Source: Bryobacterales bacterium (lineage in GTDB: Bacteria > Acidobacteriota > Terriglobia > Bryobacterales > Bryobacteraceae). From it: 64,000 bases of DNA. This document shows positions 17,749-27,052 of this stretch, piece after piece; within the stretch, counting starts at the first letter, position 1; the number at the start of each line of letters is the position of its first letter. Under the pieces are notes generated by a model. That model was not told where the DNA came from, did no database searches, and was given only the letters and a program-made list of their open reading frames with translations. The DNA lies in the NCBI GenBank assembly GCA_003162425.1, contig PMOK01000349.1:1-64000 (forward strand), in the 5' to 3' direction. Position numbers and translations under genes: made by a program.

Positions 17749-19098
17749 ATGAACTCAAATTCCTCTCGACGTCAGTTTTTGCAAGTTGGATCCGCCGCGG
17801 CCGGTGGCCTGATGGCGGCCAAGACAATTCTGCTGGACCCGCGGCCTTTGGGCGCGGCACAGAAAGCTGCATCCGGAAAGAAGCTGCGTTTCGCCATCAT
17901 CGGTATTGGCATGGAAGGATCTGGCGTCCTCGGCACAGCCATCACATTGCCGAATGTGGAGTGCGTCGGTGCGGCCGATCTTTATGATGGCCGCCACACG
18001 CTGGCCAGGGAGATCACAGGCAACCAAAGTTTGCCGGTTACTCGCCGCTATCAGGAACTGCTGGATCGCAAGGATATCGATTGCATCCTAGCGGCCGTGC
18101 CCGACCATTGGCACAAGCGCGTGGTAGTGGACTCCTGCAATGCCGGCAAGGACATTTACTGCGAGAAGCCGATGTCTCACACGGCTTCAGAAGGTTTCGA
18201 GATGGTGGATGCGGCCAAGAAGAATAGCCGCATCGTACAGATCGGGTCGCAGCGGGTCAGTTCCGCACTGTGCGCCAAGGCTCGTGAACTTTATCATGAA
18301 GGCGCCATCGGCGACGTGGAGATGGTGGAGCTTTCCTTAGGACGCAACGATCCCACCGGCGCGTGGGAATATCCGCCGCCGCCCGGCCTTTCCCCGCAGA
18401 ATCTCGATTGGGACACGTGGTTGAACGATGCGCCCAAGATTCCATTTAGCCCTGAGCGGTTCGCGCGCTGGCGCTGTTGGAAGGAATACGGCACCGGAGT
18501 GGGTGGCGACTTAATGGTCCACTTACTAAGTGGGATGCAAGTAACGCTCGGCTGGAACGAGCCGCCGCGGTCGGCCTCCGCTCTGGGAGGCATCTTCCGT
18601 TGGAAGGACGGCCGCAATATGCCCGATCTGCACGTGGTGCTGTTCGATTACCATGGCATTCCGGTTTACGTCCGGCTGGGGCTCGGCACCGAGTCGCCGG
18701 AGCTGGCGCGCTACATGGGACCCAAAGGCATTCTCGACACCGGTGAGTTCGATCTGCGTCACAGCCGGCAGAGAGGCGTGGACACTTCGCCCAGCTATTA
18801 CACATCCAGTTACCCGCAGAAGATGCGCGATGAATACGTCAAACAATGGCACGACGAGCATGACGTCCCGCCCGGACAGGAGCCCATCGGAAGTGATACG
18901 GTTTATCGCGGCAACGATTGGGACGATCTGCGGCCGCACTTGTTCAACTTCTTCCAAGCAGTCCGGACACGAAAGCCGGTGGTGGAGGACGCAGTTTTCG
19001 GCAATCACGCAGCCATCGCCTGCCACATGGCGAACGAATCGTACTTCAGGAAGAAGACGGTGTACTGGGATCAGGCGACGAAAAACATCGCGACCTAG
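17749..19098 (+). CDS. Tat-exported Gfo/Idh/MocA family oxidoreductase
   Basis: 449 residues. A twin-arginine signal SRRQFLQVGSAAAGGLMAA (6-24) directs it to the periplasm after folding with NAD(P). The Rossmann domain starts LRFAIIGIGMEGSGVLG, and the diagnostic CEKPMSH (Lys of the EKP motif) is present, as is the C-terminal dehydrogenase domain (GGDLMVHLLSGMQV, with the HD/H pair region). Oxidation or reduction at C3 of a glycoside is likely from the linked DUF1080 gene; substrate unknown. Followed by a terminator-like hairpin at 19103 and tRNA-Arg in the opposite direction. Confidence 0.92.
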   Translation: MNSNSSRRQFLQVGSAAAGGLMAAKTILLDPRPLGAAQKAASGKKLRFAIIGIGMEGSGVLGTAITLPNVECVGAADLYDGRHTLAREITGNQSLPVTRRYQELLDRKDIDCILAAVPDHWHKRVVVDSCNAGKDIYCEKPMSHTASEGFEMVDAAKKNSRIVQIGSQRVSSALCAKARELYHEGAIGDVEMVELSLGRNDPTGAWEYPPPPGLSPQNLDWDTWLNDAPKIPFSPERFARWRCWKEYGTGVGGDLMVHLLSGMQVTLGWNEPPRSASALGGIFRWKDGRNMPDLHVVLFDYHGIPVYVRLGLGTESPELARYMGPKGILDTGEFDLRHSRQRGVDTSPSYYTSSYPQKMRDEYVKQWHDEHDVPPGQEPIGSDTVYRGNDWDDLRPHLFNFFQAVRTRKPVVEDAVFGNHAAIACHMANESYFRKKTVYWDQATKNIAT

Positions 19099-19102
19099 AC
19101 AA

Positions 19103-19126
19103 GTGGGGCAGGCGCTTCCGCCTGCC
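19103..19126. terminator. GTGGGGC-type hairpin, terminator-like
   Basis: An 8-bp perfect stem GGCAGGCG/CGCCTGCC (19107-19126) with loop CTTC begins 8 bp after the oxidoreductase stop. It is followed by AACTTCTTTTT, so it could terminate rightward transcription before the oppositely oriented tRNA. Its first bases GTGGGGC match the palindromic repeats at 3442 and 43515. Confidence 0.6.
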
Positions 19127-19142
19127 AACTTCTTTTTCGTCG

Positions 19143-19219
19143 TGGTAGGGACGGGCAGATTCGAACTGCCGACCTGTCGCTTAGGAGGCGACCGCTCTAT
19201 CCATCTGAGCTACGTCCCC
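19143..19219 (-). tRNA. tRNA-Arg (anticodon CCT), CCA encoded
   Basis: Reverse-strand cloverleaf. Acceptor GGGGACG pairs with CGTCCCT (a G-U at 1:72), D-arm GCTCAGATGGATAGAGC, anticodon stem GTCGC/GCGAC with loop CTCCTAA (anticodon CCT, reads AGG), T-arm GGCAG/CTGCC with TTCGAAT. Discriminator A at 19146, followed by an encoded CCA (19143-19145). Arg tRNAs are common integration sites, and an integrase gene lies 90 bp from its 5' end. Confidence 0.96.
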
Positions 19220-19308
19220 GCATACTATCACTATTGATTCTAAGATACTTCGGCGCTCGTCGACTTCTTCATTCCGTTATCTCTGCCACAAAACTGTATC
19301 TAAACCCT

Positions 19309-20247
19309 TTACATCGTCAGAGCTGTATCAAAACCCCTCCCGAGTTCATTTGCGTAGCGGTTCATCTTCTGCAGCGCTTCTCGCTTCATCTGGAGTTTCA
19401 TCTGAGAGTACTTCTTGAACACTTGTGAGTCCCCCTGACGAAGAAGCTGCGTGACCCATTCATCCGCTACGCCACCGGCACTGAGCCGGGTAGCGTAGGT
19501 CGAACGAAGATCATATAGCCGGAAGTACTGAACACCACCTCGCCGCAGAGTCGTTTTCCAAACGTTCTTAAAGGTCTGCTGGTAGCCAAGCGGATTGCGG
19601 TCACACGGAAAGAGCCATGGCCCCGTTCCTGAAATCTCTATCTGGCTACGGAATGCCTTCACCGCGATCTCGGTGAGTGGAACTTCCGCAACGCCGTTCG
19701 GAGTCTTCGATTCAGGAATCCAAACAACCGCGTTGATAAGGTCTACTTGGTCCTTGCGCATCGGCGTCAACTCCTTGTACACTCGCAATCCGGTTTCGGT
19801 GATGATACGGCTCACGTTCGCCAGGTATGGTGGTGCGAAAGCCTCAATGAGCTTCTGCTCCGACCATGTGACGTAGTGAGGCCGAAAGAGGCCCTTCAGC
19901 GACGTGGGGAACTCGACCGCCGTACAAGGATTTGCAGGACACAGCTTTTTCTTTACAGCAACGCTAAAGATACGGCGCAGAACTCGGAACTCTTGATGGA
20001 CGGTTGTCGGTTTGACGATTCCAAGCTCGCGGTAACCAGACAAAGTACGCACTCGATTCCGCTGACGGAGCCGCCAACGTAGATACCGCTCAATGTCATC
20101 GGCATTGATCTCGGCTAGCTTCCGCTCACCGAATTCCGGTTTCAAGTGCTTCAGCGCCATGATATTTGCGTGGTGGGTCATTGCCGCCCGGCGCTGCAGA
20201 TCGACCAGTTGGGCGATGCAGAGTCGATCTTGCGCAACAAGCTTCAC
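19309..20247 (-). CDS. Tyrosine recombinase / phage-type integrase, probably 5'-truncated
   Basis: 312 residues from a GTG. The core-binding helical domain covers about 20-105 and the catalytic domain about 125-295. Catalytic candidates: Arg155 in ETGLRVYKEL, Lys181 in ESKTPNG, Arg248 in LYDLRSTYATRL and the nucleophile Tyr280 in VFKKYSQ. The usual His of the HxxR box is Tyr245 and the later His/Trp position looks like Gln271 (LLRQGD), so either a divergent subfamily or a weak enzyme. An in-frame TAG at 20269-20271 blocks a longer N-terminus and no strong ribosome site is seen, so the arm-binding domain may have been lost. It lies beside tRNA-Arg, but on the 5' side of it, not the 3' side where integration normally occurs. 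Confidence 0.8.
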   Translation of the reverse strand: MKLVAQDRLCIAQLVDLQRRAAMTHHANIMALKHLKPEFGERKLAEINADDIERYLRWRLRQRNRVRTLSGYRELGIVKPTTVHQEFRVLRRIFSVAVKKKLCPANPCTAVEFPTSLKGLFRPHYVTWSEQKLIEAFAPPYLANVSRIITETGLRVYKELTPMRKDQVDLINAVVWIPESKTPNGVAEVPLTEIAVKAFRSQIEISGTGPWLFPCDRNPLGYQQTFKNVWKTTLRRGGVQYFRLYDLRSTYATRLSAGGVADEWVTQLLRQGDSQVFKKYSQMKLQMKREALQKMNRYANELGRGFDTALTM

Positions 20248-20980
20248 CTTCGAGAGACTGCGCAGCGTCTAATCCGGAGTGGCATCGTTCCTCAGGAGGA
20301 CGGCTGGAGCGGATGGCTCGGCCGCTATCAGAAGGCGCTTCGGCAAGCCGCTGGGACGATTGAACGTCAACACCTAAGAAAGCAATCAGAGCGCAACAAG
20401 GACCGCGACCGCGGCCGCTAGGTGGGCCGGCATTTAGGGACCGAAGGGCCTAGCCAGAGAAACCAACTTAGAGTCCGTCAGCGGCTAATCCCGCTGCCAG
20501 ATTGCGAAAGGTCGCTTTGCCGCTCGTCTAGCCGCAGCACTTTTGTGCCACTCGAGGATCGGGTTCAGTTGGCGGTGCCATTGTCCCAGGGTGATTAGAC
20601 TAATGCCGGGCATGATTCCTATAGCTTAGGTTCAGTCGCATCGCGGGAGTTGGCGGAACGACTCCCTTCTTTAGGACCCGACAAAACGGCCCGCATGCTC
20701 TCATAATGTCGTAGCGAATACACTGACGATGTCCCTTTCCGGAGCAGTTCATCTCAAAGAATGAGATTATTCTGCGCCTTAGACTACTCTACTAGTGACC
20801 AACTCCATCCGCCGATAAACGGGAAAGCGTGTCATTCTCCCGCCGTTAAGCATGCCCCGCAAGAACGTAAGAAATTTGGAGTAATACCACCTCAGGATGT
20901 ATGGAGAAACTTTTGAGCGTGTCGATTACTCAACTGAGCTAACACTCACCGCGCTTTGAACCGCACTTTTTAGGAGATTA
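20248..20980. other. Long gene-poor stretch between integrase and chemosensory cluster
   Basis: No confident gene. On the plus strand a frame ending at 20421 encodes a plausible fragment (IRSGIVPQEDGWSGWLGRY, then a basic Arg/Lys-rich tail) that runs into the integrase 5' end; it could be the remnant of another gene joined at a recombination junction, but no family is recognised. From 20422 to 20980 the sequence is more AT-rich, with stops in all frames. It must contain the promoter of the chemosensory cluster. A GTG start at 20981 is preceded by TAGGAG. Confidence 0.5.
20811..20818 (+). promoter_or_regulatory. GCCGATAA, resembles a sigma-28 (FliA) -10 element
   Basis: Perfect match to the sigma-28 -10 consensus GCCGATAA, 162 bp before the start of the first chemosensory gene. 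The expected TAAA-type -35 element at the right distance is absent (CTAG is there), so this is a weak candidate only. Confidence 0.25.
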
Positions 20981-22981
20981 GTGATTAAACAACACGAAGC
21001 ACCCGCCAACGGCGCGCCCGTCGCGCCAAACCGCCTCGCTATGAATCGTCTTGGGCCGCAAAAGGGCTCGACACCCGTAAAGTCGGCCGTTGAGCCGAAT
21101 GGACACGGTGATGATTTAGGCCAGAACCGCCTAGCTGCCAAGAAACTGGCGGAGGAGAAAGCGCGCGCCCGGACCGTGGCTCGCGCGCAGGCCGTGGCAG
21201 AGAAACTGGCCAGCGCGACCGATCAGGTATCCAGTGCGATCGCCGAAGCGACCGGCGCCGTTGAAGAACTGGAAAAGACGATGCATACCATCGCGGCAGG
21301 CGCCGAGGAGTCGTCGGCCGCCGCCGAAGAGTCCAGGGCCGCGATTAACCAGATCGAGAAGGCCTCGGACAGTGCCAATGACCGTGCGGAAGTCTCCGTG
21401 CGGAGAGTCAACGAAGTGGTGGCGCTCGCCAAGTCAACCACGGCGGACATTGAGACCCTTATCAAAGGGGTCGGGGACGCCGCTGATGCGAATATCGAAT
21501 CGGCAAGAATGATCGGCGAATTGGAGCGCCAATCTGAAGAGATCGGCAAGATCGTCCATGCCGTGACGCGCATTGCCGACCAGACCAACCTGCTGGCCCT
21601 GAACGCCGCAATCGAAGCTGCCCGCGCCGGAGAACATGGTAAGGGATTCGCCGTGGTGGCCGACGAGGTGCGTAATCTCGCGGAGATCAGCGAGAAAAGT
21701 GCGCGCGGCATCCAGGAAGTGGTCAACGAAATTCAGAACCAGGTGAAAGTGGTCGCCGCAGACACGGAAGCGGCCGGCAAGAAGGGCCGCGAGGAAGTGG
21801 AAAAGGCCAAGGTCATCACTCAGGACCTGCTCAAGATCGCCGCTGACTACGAAGAGGTCCGCGCAAATTGCGTCGAGATTCAGAAGAACGCGTCGGAAGC
21901 GTTGTCGGGCGCCAAGACTTATCTGAAGGGCGCCGAAGAGATCGCCGCGGCCGCCGAAGAAGCTACCTCGGCCTGCCAGGAAGCCCAGAAATCCACTCAG
22001 GAGCAGTCCAAAGCGTACTCCGAGATGAGCGACGCAGCACGATCGCTGGCTGAAATGGCGGAGTCGTTGAAGACTTCGACCAATGCGCAGAAATCGGCCG
22101 AGGAACTGGCCGCTACCGCCGAAGAACTATCCACCAACGCCGAAGAGTTGAAGGCCTCTTCGCAGCAAATCTCCACTGCCATCGAGCAGATCAACAAGGC
22201 GGCTGGCGCCCAGGCCAAGGCGGCGGAAACCTCCAACGCCCTGGGTACGCAAATGCGGCACGCCGCGAAGGGCATGGGCGACCGCGCCGAAGCAAGCGTG
22301 CAGAAAGCTCAGGCCACAAAGAAAGTTCTGGTCGGCAACAAGGCGAACGTGGATGCTCTGATTGTCAACGTTGGAAAGGGCGCTGATGCAGCCGCCGAAT
22401 CCGCCAAGAACATTCTGGAACTGGAGGAACGGACGCGACGGATCGACAAGATCGTCGATGCCATTGTCATGGTGACGGTTCAGACCAAGATGCTGGCCGT
22501 GAACGGCAACGTGGAAGCCGCGCGCGCCGGAGAATATGGCCGGGGCTTCTCGGTGGTGGCCGGAGACATCCGGTCCCTGGCGAACGAAAGCAGCGAAAAC
22601 GCGGACAAAATCAAAGACCTGGTCAAGAACGTGCAGACCCAGATCAACAAGGTTGCCGGGGACATCGAAATGGCCGGCAGCAAGGGGCGGGCTGAAGTGG
22701 AACGCGCCAAGGCATCGACGGCGAACCTGGAGCGGATCGACAAAGAGTCAGACGTGGTGGTGGCGGATATCCAGGAAATCGCGAAAGCGTCTGGTGAAGC
22801 CGCCGCGGGCCTGGAACAGGCAGGGAAAGCCAGCCAGCAGATAGCCGCCGCAGCCGAAGAAACCGGCCGCGCATCCACGGAAGCCGCCGGCGCCTCCGAA
22901 CAGGGGTTGAAGGCAGCCCAGGAGATCGCCCAGGCCATCGAGGATATCGCCTCACAGGCCGATGAACTGCAAAACGGATAG
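20981..22981 (+). CDS. Soluble chemoreceptor-like protein with two MCP signalling hairpins
   Basis: 666 residues, almost wholly heptad-patterned helix rich in Ala/Glu/Lys. No membrane helix and no recognisable ligand-binding domain. Two copies of the methyl-accepting signalling tip occur: residues 188-234 ([20 protein letters not shown], then [20 protein letters not shown]) and 488-534 ([20 protein letters not shown], then [20 protein letters not shown]). They are exactly 300 residues apart, without indels, so the gene holds an internal duplication. The first tip is canonical; the second has diverged (Asn-Leu-Leu-Ala-Leu-Asn to Lys-Met-Leu-Ala-Val-Asn, Ala-Asp-Glu-Val to Ala-Gly-Asp-Ile). GTG start with TAGGAG upstream. 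It heads a co-directional operon with CheW, CheB, CheR, CheY and CheA; it probably feeds CheA in the cytoplasm. Confidence 0.85.
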   Translation: MIKQHEAPANGAPVAPNRLAMNRLGPQKGSTPVKSAVEPNGHGDDLGQNRLAAKKLAEEKARARTVARAQAVAEKLASATDQVSSAIAEATGAVEELEKTMHTIAAGAEESSAAAEESRAAINQIEKASDSANDRAEVSVRRVNEVVALAKSTTADIETLIKGVGDAADANIESARMIGELERQSEEIGKIVHAVTRIADQTNLLALNAAIEAARAGEHGKGFAVVADEVRNLAEISEKSARGIQEVVNEIQNQVKVVAADTEAAGKKGREEVEKAKVITQDLLKIAADYEEVRANCVEIQKNASEALSGAKTYLKGAEEIAAAAEEATSACQEAQKSTQEQSKAYSEMSDAARSLAEMAESLKTSTNAQKSAEELAATAEELSTNAEELKASSQQISTAIEQINKAAGAQAKAAETSNALGTQMRHAAKGMGDRAEASVQKAQATKKVLVGNKANVDALIVNVGKGADAAAESAKNILELEERTRRIDKIVDAIVMVTVQTKMLAVNGNVEAARAGEYGRGFSVVAGDIRSLANESSENADKIKDLVKNVQTQINKVAGDIEMAGSKGRAEVERAKASTANLERIDKESDVVVADIQEIAKASGEAAAGLEQAGKASQQIAAAAEETGRASTEAAGASEQGLKAAQEIAQAIEDIASQADELQNG

Positions 22982-22996
22982 GCAAAGGAGATTCGA

Positions 22997-24880
22997 ATGC
23001 AAAAAGATACTCTACAGCCATCCGCCGGCCTGAAGGACGAAAGCCAACTTGTCACCTTCCTGTTGAAGGACGAAGAGTTCGGCTTCGACATCATGTCGGT
23101 ACAGGAAATCATTCGCCTTCCCAAGATGGCGAAAGTCCCCCGCACGCCGGCCTATGTGGACGGCATCGCAAATTTGCGTGGTGTCGTTCTGCCAGTCATC
23201 GACATGCGCACCCGTTTCGGCATGGAACGGGCCGAAGAGACCGACCGCACCCGCGTGCTGGTCGTTGATATCGATGGCGTCAAGACCGGCTTGCGCGTGG
23301 ATCGCGTCAAGCAGGTGACTAGCGTGCTGCGTAGCGAGATTGAACCTCCGCCGGCGGCCATCCGCGGAACCTCTTCGGACTACCTCGAAGGGGTTGTCAA
23401 ACTCGACAACGGGCAGCGCATCGTCATGGCCCTGAATGCGGCCCATGTCTGCGAAATCGCCGTTACTCACAAGACCGTTTCGGCGAACGGCGGAGCTTCA
23501 GGTACGGAAACCAGAGCCAGCGAGTCGTCGGCCAAATCGATAAGCGCCGACGCCGAAGTTCAAAAGATGGTCACCTTTCGCATCGCGAAAGAGGAATTCG
23601 CGTTTCATATGGAGCATGTCCGGGAGATTCTGCGCGTGCAGACTCCCAACCAGGTTCCCGACGTTCCCGAATATGTGTTGGGAGTACTGACGGTTCGGGG
23701 TCAGATTCTTCCGGTCATCGACCTGCGGCGGCTGCTTCAGCAGCGATCGCTCGCCGATGAGTTCACCGATAGCTGCCGCCCGCTGCGGGAGGAGTATGCG
23801 CGCCGGCTGGATGAGGTGGAGAAGATCTTTGCCGGAGGTCACCAGGAAAAGGTGAAATCTACGATAGGCGATCGCCTCCGCAAATGGCTCGCCGAAACCA
23901 ACAGTTCCAGCCAGTTGCTGATGGAGACGCTGGCGCAGGCGCGAGGGCTGAACGAAAAGGTCATCAAGCAGCTTCACCTGCTTGCGAAGCACGAAGAGTG
24001 CGGCGATAGCGATGCCGCGCGTGCCTGTCGCGAAGAAATCGTCTCCGCCGGCCGGGGAACGGTCGAAGCCCTGCGCCGGTTTGAGGAGCAGATCGCTCAA
24101 AACATCCAGGAAGACCAGCGCATCATCGTGGTGGATGCCGAGGGCTTTGTGCTGGGGTTGGTGGTGGATCACGTTCACGAGGTGCTGAACGTGCCGAAAA
24201 ACCTGATGGAACCTCCGCCTCGCATTACCTCGAGTGGCGGGATGGAACTGTCGGGGGTCGCCAAACTGGACGACGGCGCCCGCTTGATCATGTTGTTGGA
24301 TGTTGCCAGCCTGATGAAAGACCAGAAACTGCGGGATGTCCAGGACTCCTCGGCCCAGACCGTCGAAGCGCAGAAGACCGGGGAAATTCAAAAAACCGGC
24401 GAGGGCGCGCAGGAACTCAGCGAAGTGCAACTGGTGACGTTCATGCTCGGCGCGGAGGAATACGGCATCCCGATTTCGCAAATCCAGGAGATCGATCGCC
24501 TCGCCAAGATCACCAAAGTACCGAAGGCCGCCGAGTTCATCGAGGGCATCACGAACCTGCGCGGGGAAGTAATCCCCGTGCTGGACACACGGAAGCGCTT
24601 CGATCTCGAGGTCAAAGAGTCTGACGACCGCACCCGCATCATCATCGTGGATCTGGGGGGCGTCAAGACGGGCTTAGTGGTGGACTCCGTGCGCGAGGTG
24701 TTGAATCTCGCCAAGAAGGACATCGCCCCGCCGCCGGAGGCGATCGGGTCCGGAATCGATCAACAGTTCATTTCCGGAATCGGCAAGGTGGATGCGGGTA
24801 AGCGCATGATCGTGCTGCTCGATGTGGAGAAGATTCTCTCCCAACAGGAGCAGGCGCATCTTTCCGAAGTCACTACGTAG
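22997..24880 (+). CDS. cheW: Triple-domain CheW scaffold protein
   Basis: 627 residues with three CheW (SH3-like) domains: about 16-152, 188-440 and 476-620. Each has the family strand patterns (LVTFLLKDEEFGFD, MVTFRIAKEEFAFH, LVTFMLGAEEYGIP; then NLRGVVLPVID, TVRGQILPVID, NLRGEVIPVLD). The second domain is split by a helical insertion of about 120 residues (252-370) that contains KWL, HLLAKHEE and many Leu/Glu repeats; it faintly recalls a CZB zinc-binding domain but lacks its full set of metal ligands. CheW couples receptor to CheA; three copies could cross-link arrays. It lies 15 bp after the receptor gene. Confidence 0.9.
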   Translation: MQKDTLQPSAGLKDESQLVTFLLKDEEFGFDIMSVQEIIRLPKMAKVPRTPAYVDGIANLRGVVLPVIDMRTRFGMERAEETDRTRVLVVDIDGVKTGLRVDRVKQVTSVLRSEIEPPPAAIRGTSSDYLEGVVKLDNGQRIVMALNAAHVCEIAVTHKTVSANGGASGTETRASESSAKSISADAEVQKMVTFRIAKEEFAFHMEHVREILRVQTPNQVPDVPEYVLGVLTVRGQILPVIDLRRLLQQRSLADEFTDSCRPLREEYARRLDEVEKIFAGGHQEKVKSTIGDRLRKWLAETNSSSQLLMETLAQARGLNEKVIKQLHLLAKHEECGDSDAARACREEIVSAGRGTVEALRRFEEQIAQNIQEDQRIIVVDAEGFVLGLVVDHVHEVLNVPKNLMEPPPRITSSGGMELSGVAKLDDGARLIMLLDVASLMKDQKLRDVQDSSAQTVEAQKTGEIQKTGEGAQELSEVQLVTFMLGAEEYGIPISQIQEIDRLAKITKVPKAAEFIEGITNLRGEVIPVLDTRKRFDLEVKESDDRTRIIIVDLGGVKTGLVVDSVREVLNLAKKDIAPPPEAIGSGIDQQFISGIGKVDAGKRMIVLLDVEKILSQQEQAHLSEVTT

Positions 24881-24931
24881 ATCCAATTCTAAACCGGGGC
24901 CGGCTCACCTGGCCCCGGTAAATCCAAGTCG

Positions 24932-25996
24932 ATGAAAAGAATACGTGTACTTGTGGCGGACGATTCCGCCCTAATGCGGCAAACCCTCAAACGAATCATT
25001 GCGGCGTCGGCCGACCTTGATCTGGTGGGGCTTGCACGGGATGGCGAGGACGCAGTATCGAAAGCCCGAGAACTGCGGCCCGATGTCATCTCGATGGATA
25101 TCAATATGCCGAAGCTGGACGGAATCACGGCCCTCCAGATCATACTCCAGGAGAAGATCTGTCCAGTTGTCATGGTTTCGTCGCTTACTCAGCAGGGAAC
25201 TGCGACAACCTTCGAGTGCCTGGAGTTGGGGGCCTTCGATTTTGTCGCCAAGCCGGATGGAACGGTTTCAGCCAACCTGGGGTTGGTGGCGGAGGAGTTG
25301 ATCGCGAAACTCAAAGCCGCCGCCTCCCGAGGCGTTCTCGATCGCCAACAGCGCAACCGTGAGCGCCGCAAGCCCTACAGTCCGCCATCCGGCGCGACGT
25401 TTCAGAACGTCACCCGAAAAAGGGCTGTCGCCATCGGAATCTCCACTGGCGGACCGGCGACGCTCCAGGAGGTGTTGCCACTGATTCCAGCGGACGTGCC
25501 CGCCAGCCTTTTCCTGGTGCAGCATATGCCGCCCGCTTTTATTGCGTCCTTTGCCAAGCGCCTGGACGACCACTGCGCGCTCAAGGTTGTGGAAGGGCGT
25601 TCGGGCATGCTGGTCGAGCCGAGCGTCTGCTATGTGGCGCCGGGCGGGATGCATCTGTGTTTGCACCGCAAACTGACGGGCGAGGTGGTCATCCGCACAC
25701 CCACCACACCGGCCACACTTTTCGTGCCCTCGGTAGGCGTCATGATGGCGTCGGTTCTGAGTATCTACGGGACCGACACCATCGGCGTCCTGATGACCGG
25801 CATCGGAGACGACGGCGCTGACTCGATGGTCGCGATTAGGCAGGCGGGCGGACACACGATTGCCGAAAGCGAGCAGACCGCAGTGGTTTACGGAATGCCG
25901 CGCGAGGCTTTTGAGCGAGGTGGAGCGTGCGTGGTGGCGCCCAGTCATGAAGTGGCGGGAGAGATCGTGAAAGCGGTCCGAAGGACGACGGAATGA
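24932..25996 (+). CDS. cheB: Chemotaxis response regulator protein-glutamate methylesterase
   Basis: 354 residues, normal CheB length. Receiver domain with acidic pocket Asp10/Asp11 and phospho-acceptor Asp56 (SMDINMP), Lys at FVAKPDG; linker about 125-160; esterase domain with the catalytic triad Ser171 (GISTGGP), His198 (VQHMP) and Asp294 (TGIGDDGADS). Removes methyl groups from, and deamidates, receptor glutamates, here presumably on the receptor encoded at 20981. Overlaps the HEAT gene by 4 bp (ATGA). Confidence 0.96.
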   Translation: MKRIRVLVADDSALMRQTLKRIIAASADLDLVGLARDGEDAVSKARELRPDVISMDINMPKLDGITALQIILQEKICPVVMVSSLTQQGTATTFECLELGAFDFVAKPDGTVSANLGLVAEELIAKLKAAASRGVLDRQQRNRERRKPYSPPSGATFQNVTRKRAVAIGISTGGPATLQEVLPLIPADVPASLFLVQHMPPAFIASFAKRLDDHCALKVVEGRSGMLVEPSVCYVAPGGMHLCLHRKLTGEVVIRTPTTPATLFVPSVGVMMASVLSIYGTDTIGVLMTGIGDDGADSMVAIRQAGGHTIAESEQTAVVYGMPREAFERGGACVVAPSHEVAGEIVKAVRRTTE

Positions 25997-27042
25997 GCAG
26001 TCTCCAAGAATACATGGAGAAGTTGGATTGCCCCGACGAGGCCGAGCGCACCTACGCCGCCGAAGACATCGGGTATTTGAATGCCCCGGAAGGCGTGCCG
26101 CCTCTTTTGGAACGGCTGGGCAAGGAGCCTTCGCGAGCGGTTCGTGACGCCATATTCCAGGCCCTGATCCGGATCGATGCAGACGCGGCTATTGAGGGTT
26201 CCATCCGGCTGCTTGGGAACGACGATCCTCAGATTCGCAATCAAGCCGTGGAAGTATTGCGGCTCAAAGGCGCCGCGTCGATCCCCTTCCTGAACAGCGT
26301 CATAAGAGATGACGACAAGGATCTACGGAAACTCGTCCTGGATGTCCTGAGCGGAGTTCAAACCAGCGGCGCGGAAGCAATCTACGAGACCGCGCTTTCC
26401 GATCCGGACCCGAATGTGGTTATCACGGCCGTGGAGAATCTCGGCAGAACCCAGGCTACGCAGTTCAGAGGCCGCATTGAGGATCTGTTGCTGGCCGGCT
26501 CCCACCCCATGCTGGACGGAGCGTGTCTCGAAGCTCTCGCCGGAATTGGCAATGAGCAGTCGCTAGTCGCCATCCGCCGCCGCTTTCCGGACCTGGCGGC
26601 CCTACCGGATTTTTTTCTCGTATCCTGCCTAAAAGCCCTTGGCGCTTTGGGAACCGACGGGGACTTCGAAGAAGTGGCGGCCTTGCTCGCCGTGCGTGGC
26701 CCCCACCTTCGCCCCGCGATTTTGAGCGCGCTGATCGCTGTTCATCAACGCCATCCAGCGAAATCCCTCGGCGAGGGCGTGCTGCCGGCGTTGCAGGCGA
26801 TGGCGGACGACGGAGACCCGCCGCTCTGTCGCTACCAGGCTGTGCGGGCTCTAGGCTTTCTTTCTACGCGTGACGACATTTTTTCGTTCCTTGTCTCCTG
26901 CCTATCCAGTCCCGAGCGCCTGGTTCGCCTGGGAGCCATCGAATCCCTTCGGGTGACGGAACGGCCGGGGGTGGAGACCCTTCTTGCTTCACGCGCGCTG
27001 GAGGAAACCGATGAGGAGGTCCTGCAGGCGTTGACCAGCTAA
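25993..27042 (+). CDS. HEAT-repeat protein of the chemosensory operon
   Basis: 349 residues, soluble. Repeating helix pairs with the HEAT/PBS-lyase pattern are visible from about 14 to the end, for example ALIRIDADAAIEGSIRLLGN, QIRNQAVEVLRLKGAASIPF and VRDAIFQALIRI. HEAT proteins are curved protein-binding scaffolds; similar genes appear inside che clusters with alternative (non-flagellar) outputs. It is coupled to cheB by a 4-bp overlap and sits 10 bp before cheR, so it likely acts in adaptation or array assembly. Precise partner unknown. Confidence 0.82.
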   Translation: MSSLQEYMEKLDCPDEAERTYAAEDIGYLNAPEGVPPLLERLGKEPSRAVRDAIFQALIRIDADAAIEGSIRLLGNDDPQIRNQAVEVLRLKGAASIPFLNSVIRDDDKDLRKLVLDVLSGVQTSGAEAIYETALSDPDPNVVITAVENLGRTQATQFRGRIEDLLLAGSHPMLDGACLEALAGIGNEQSLVAIRRRFPDLAALPDFFLVSCLKALGALGTDGDFEEVAALLAVRGPHLRPAILSALIAVHQRHPAKSLGEGVLPALQAMADDGDPPLCRYQAVRALGFLSTRDDIFSFLVSCLSSPERLVRLGAIESLRVTERPGVETLLASRALEETDEEVLQALTS

Positions 27043-27052
27043 ACCGAACACC

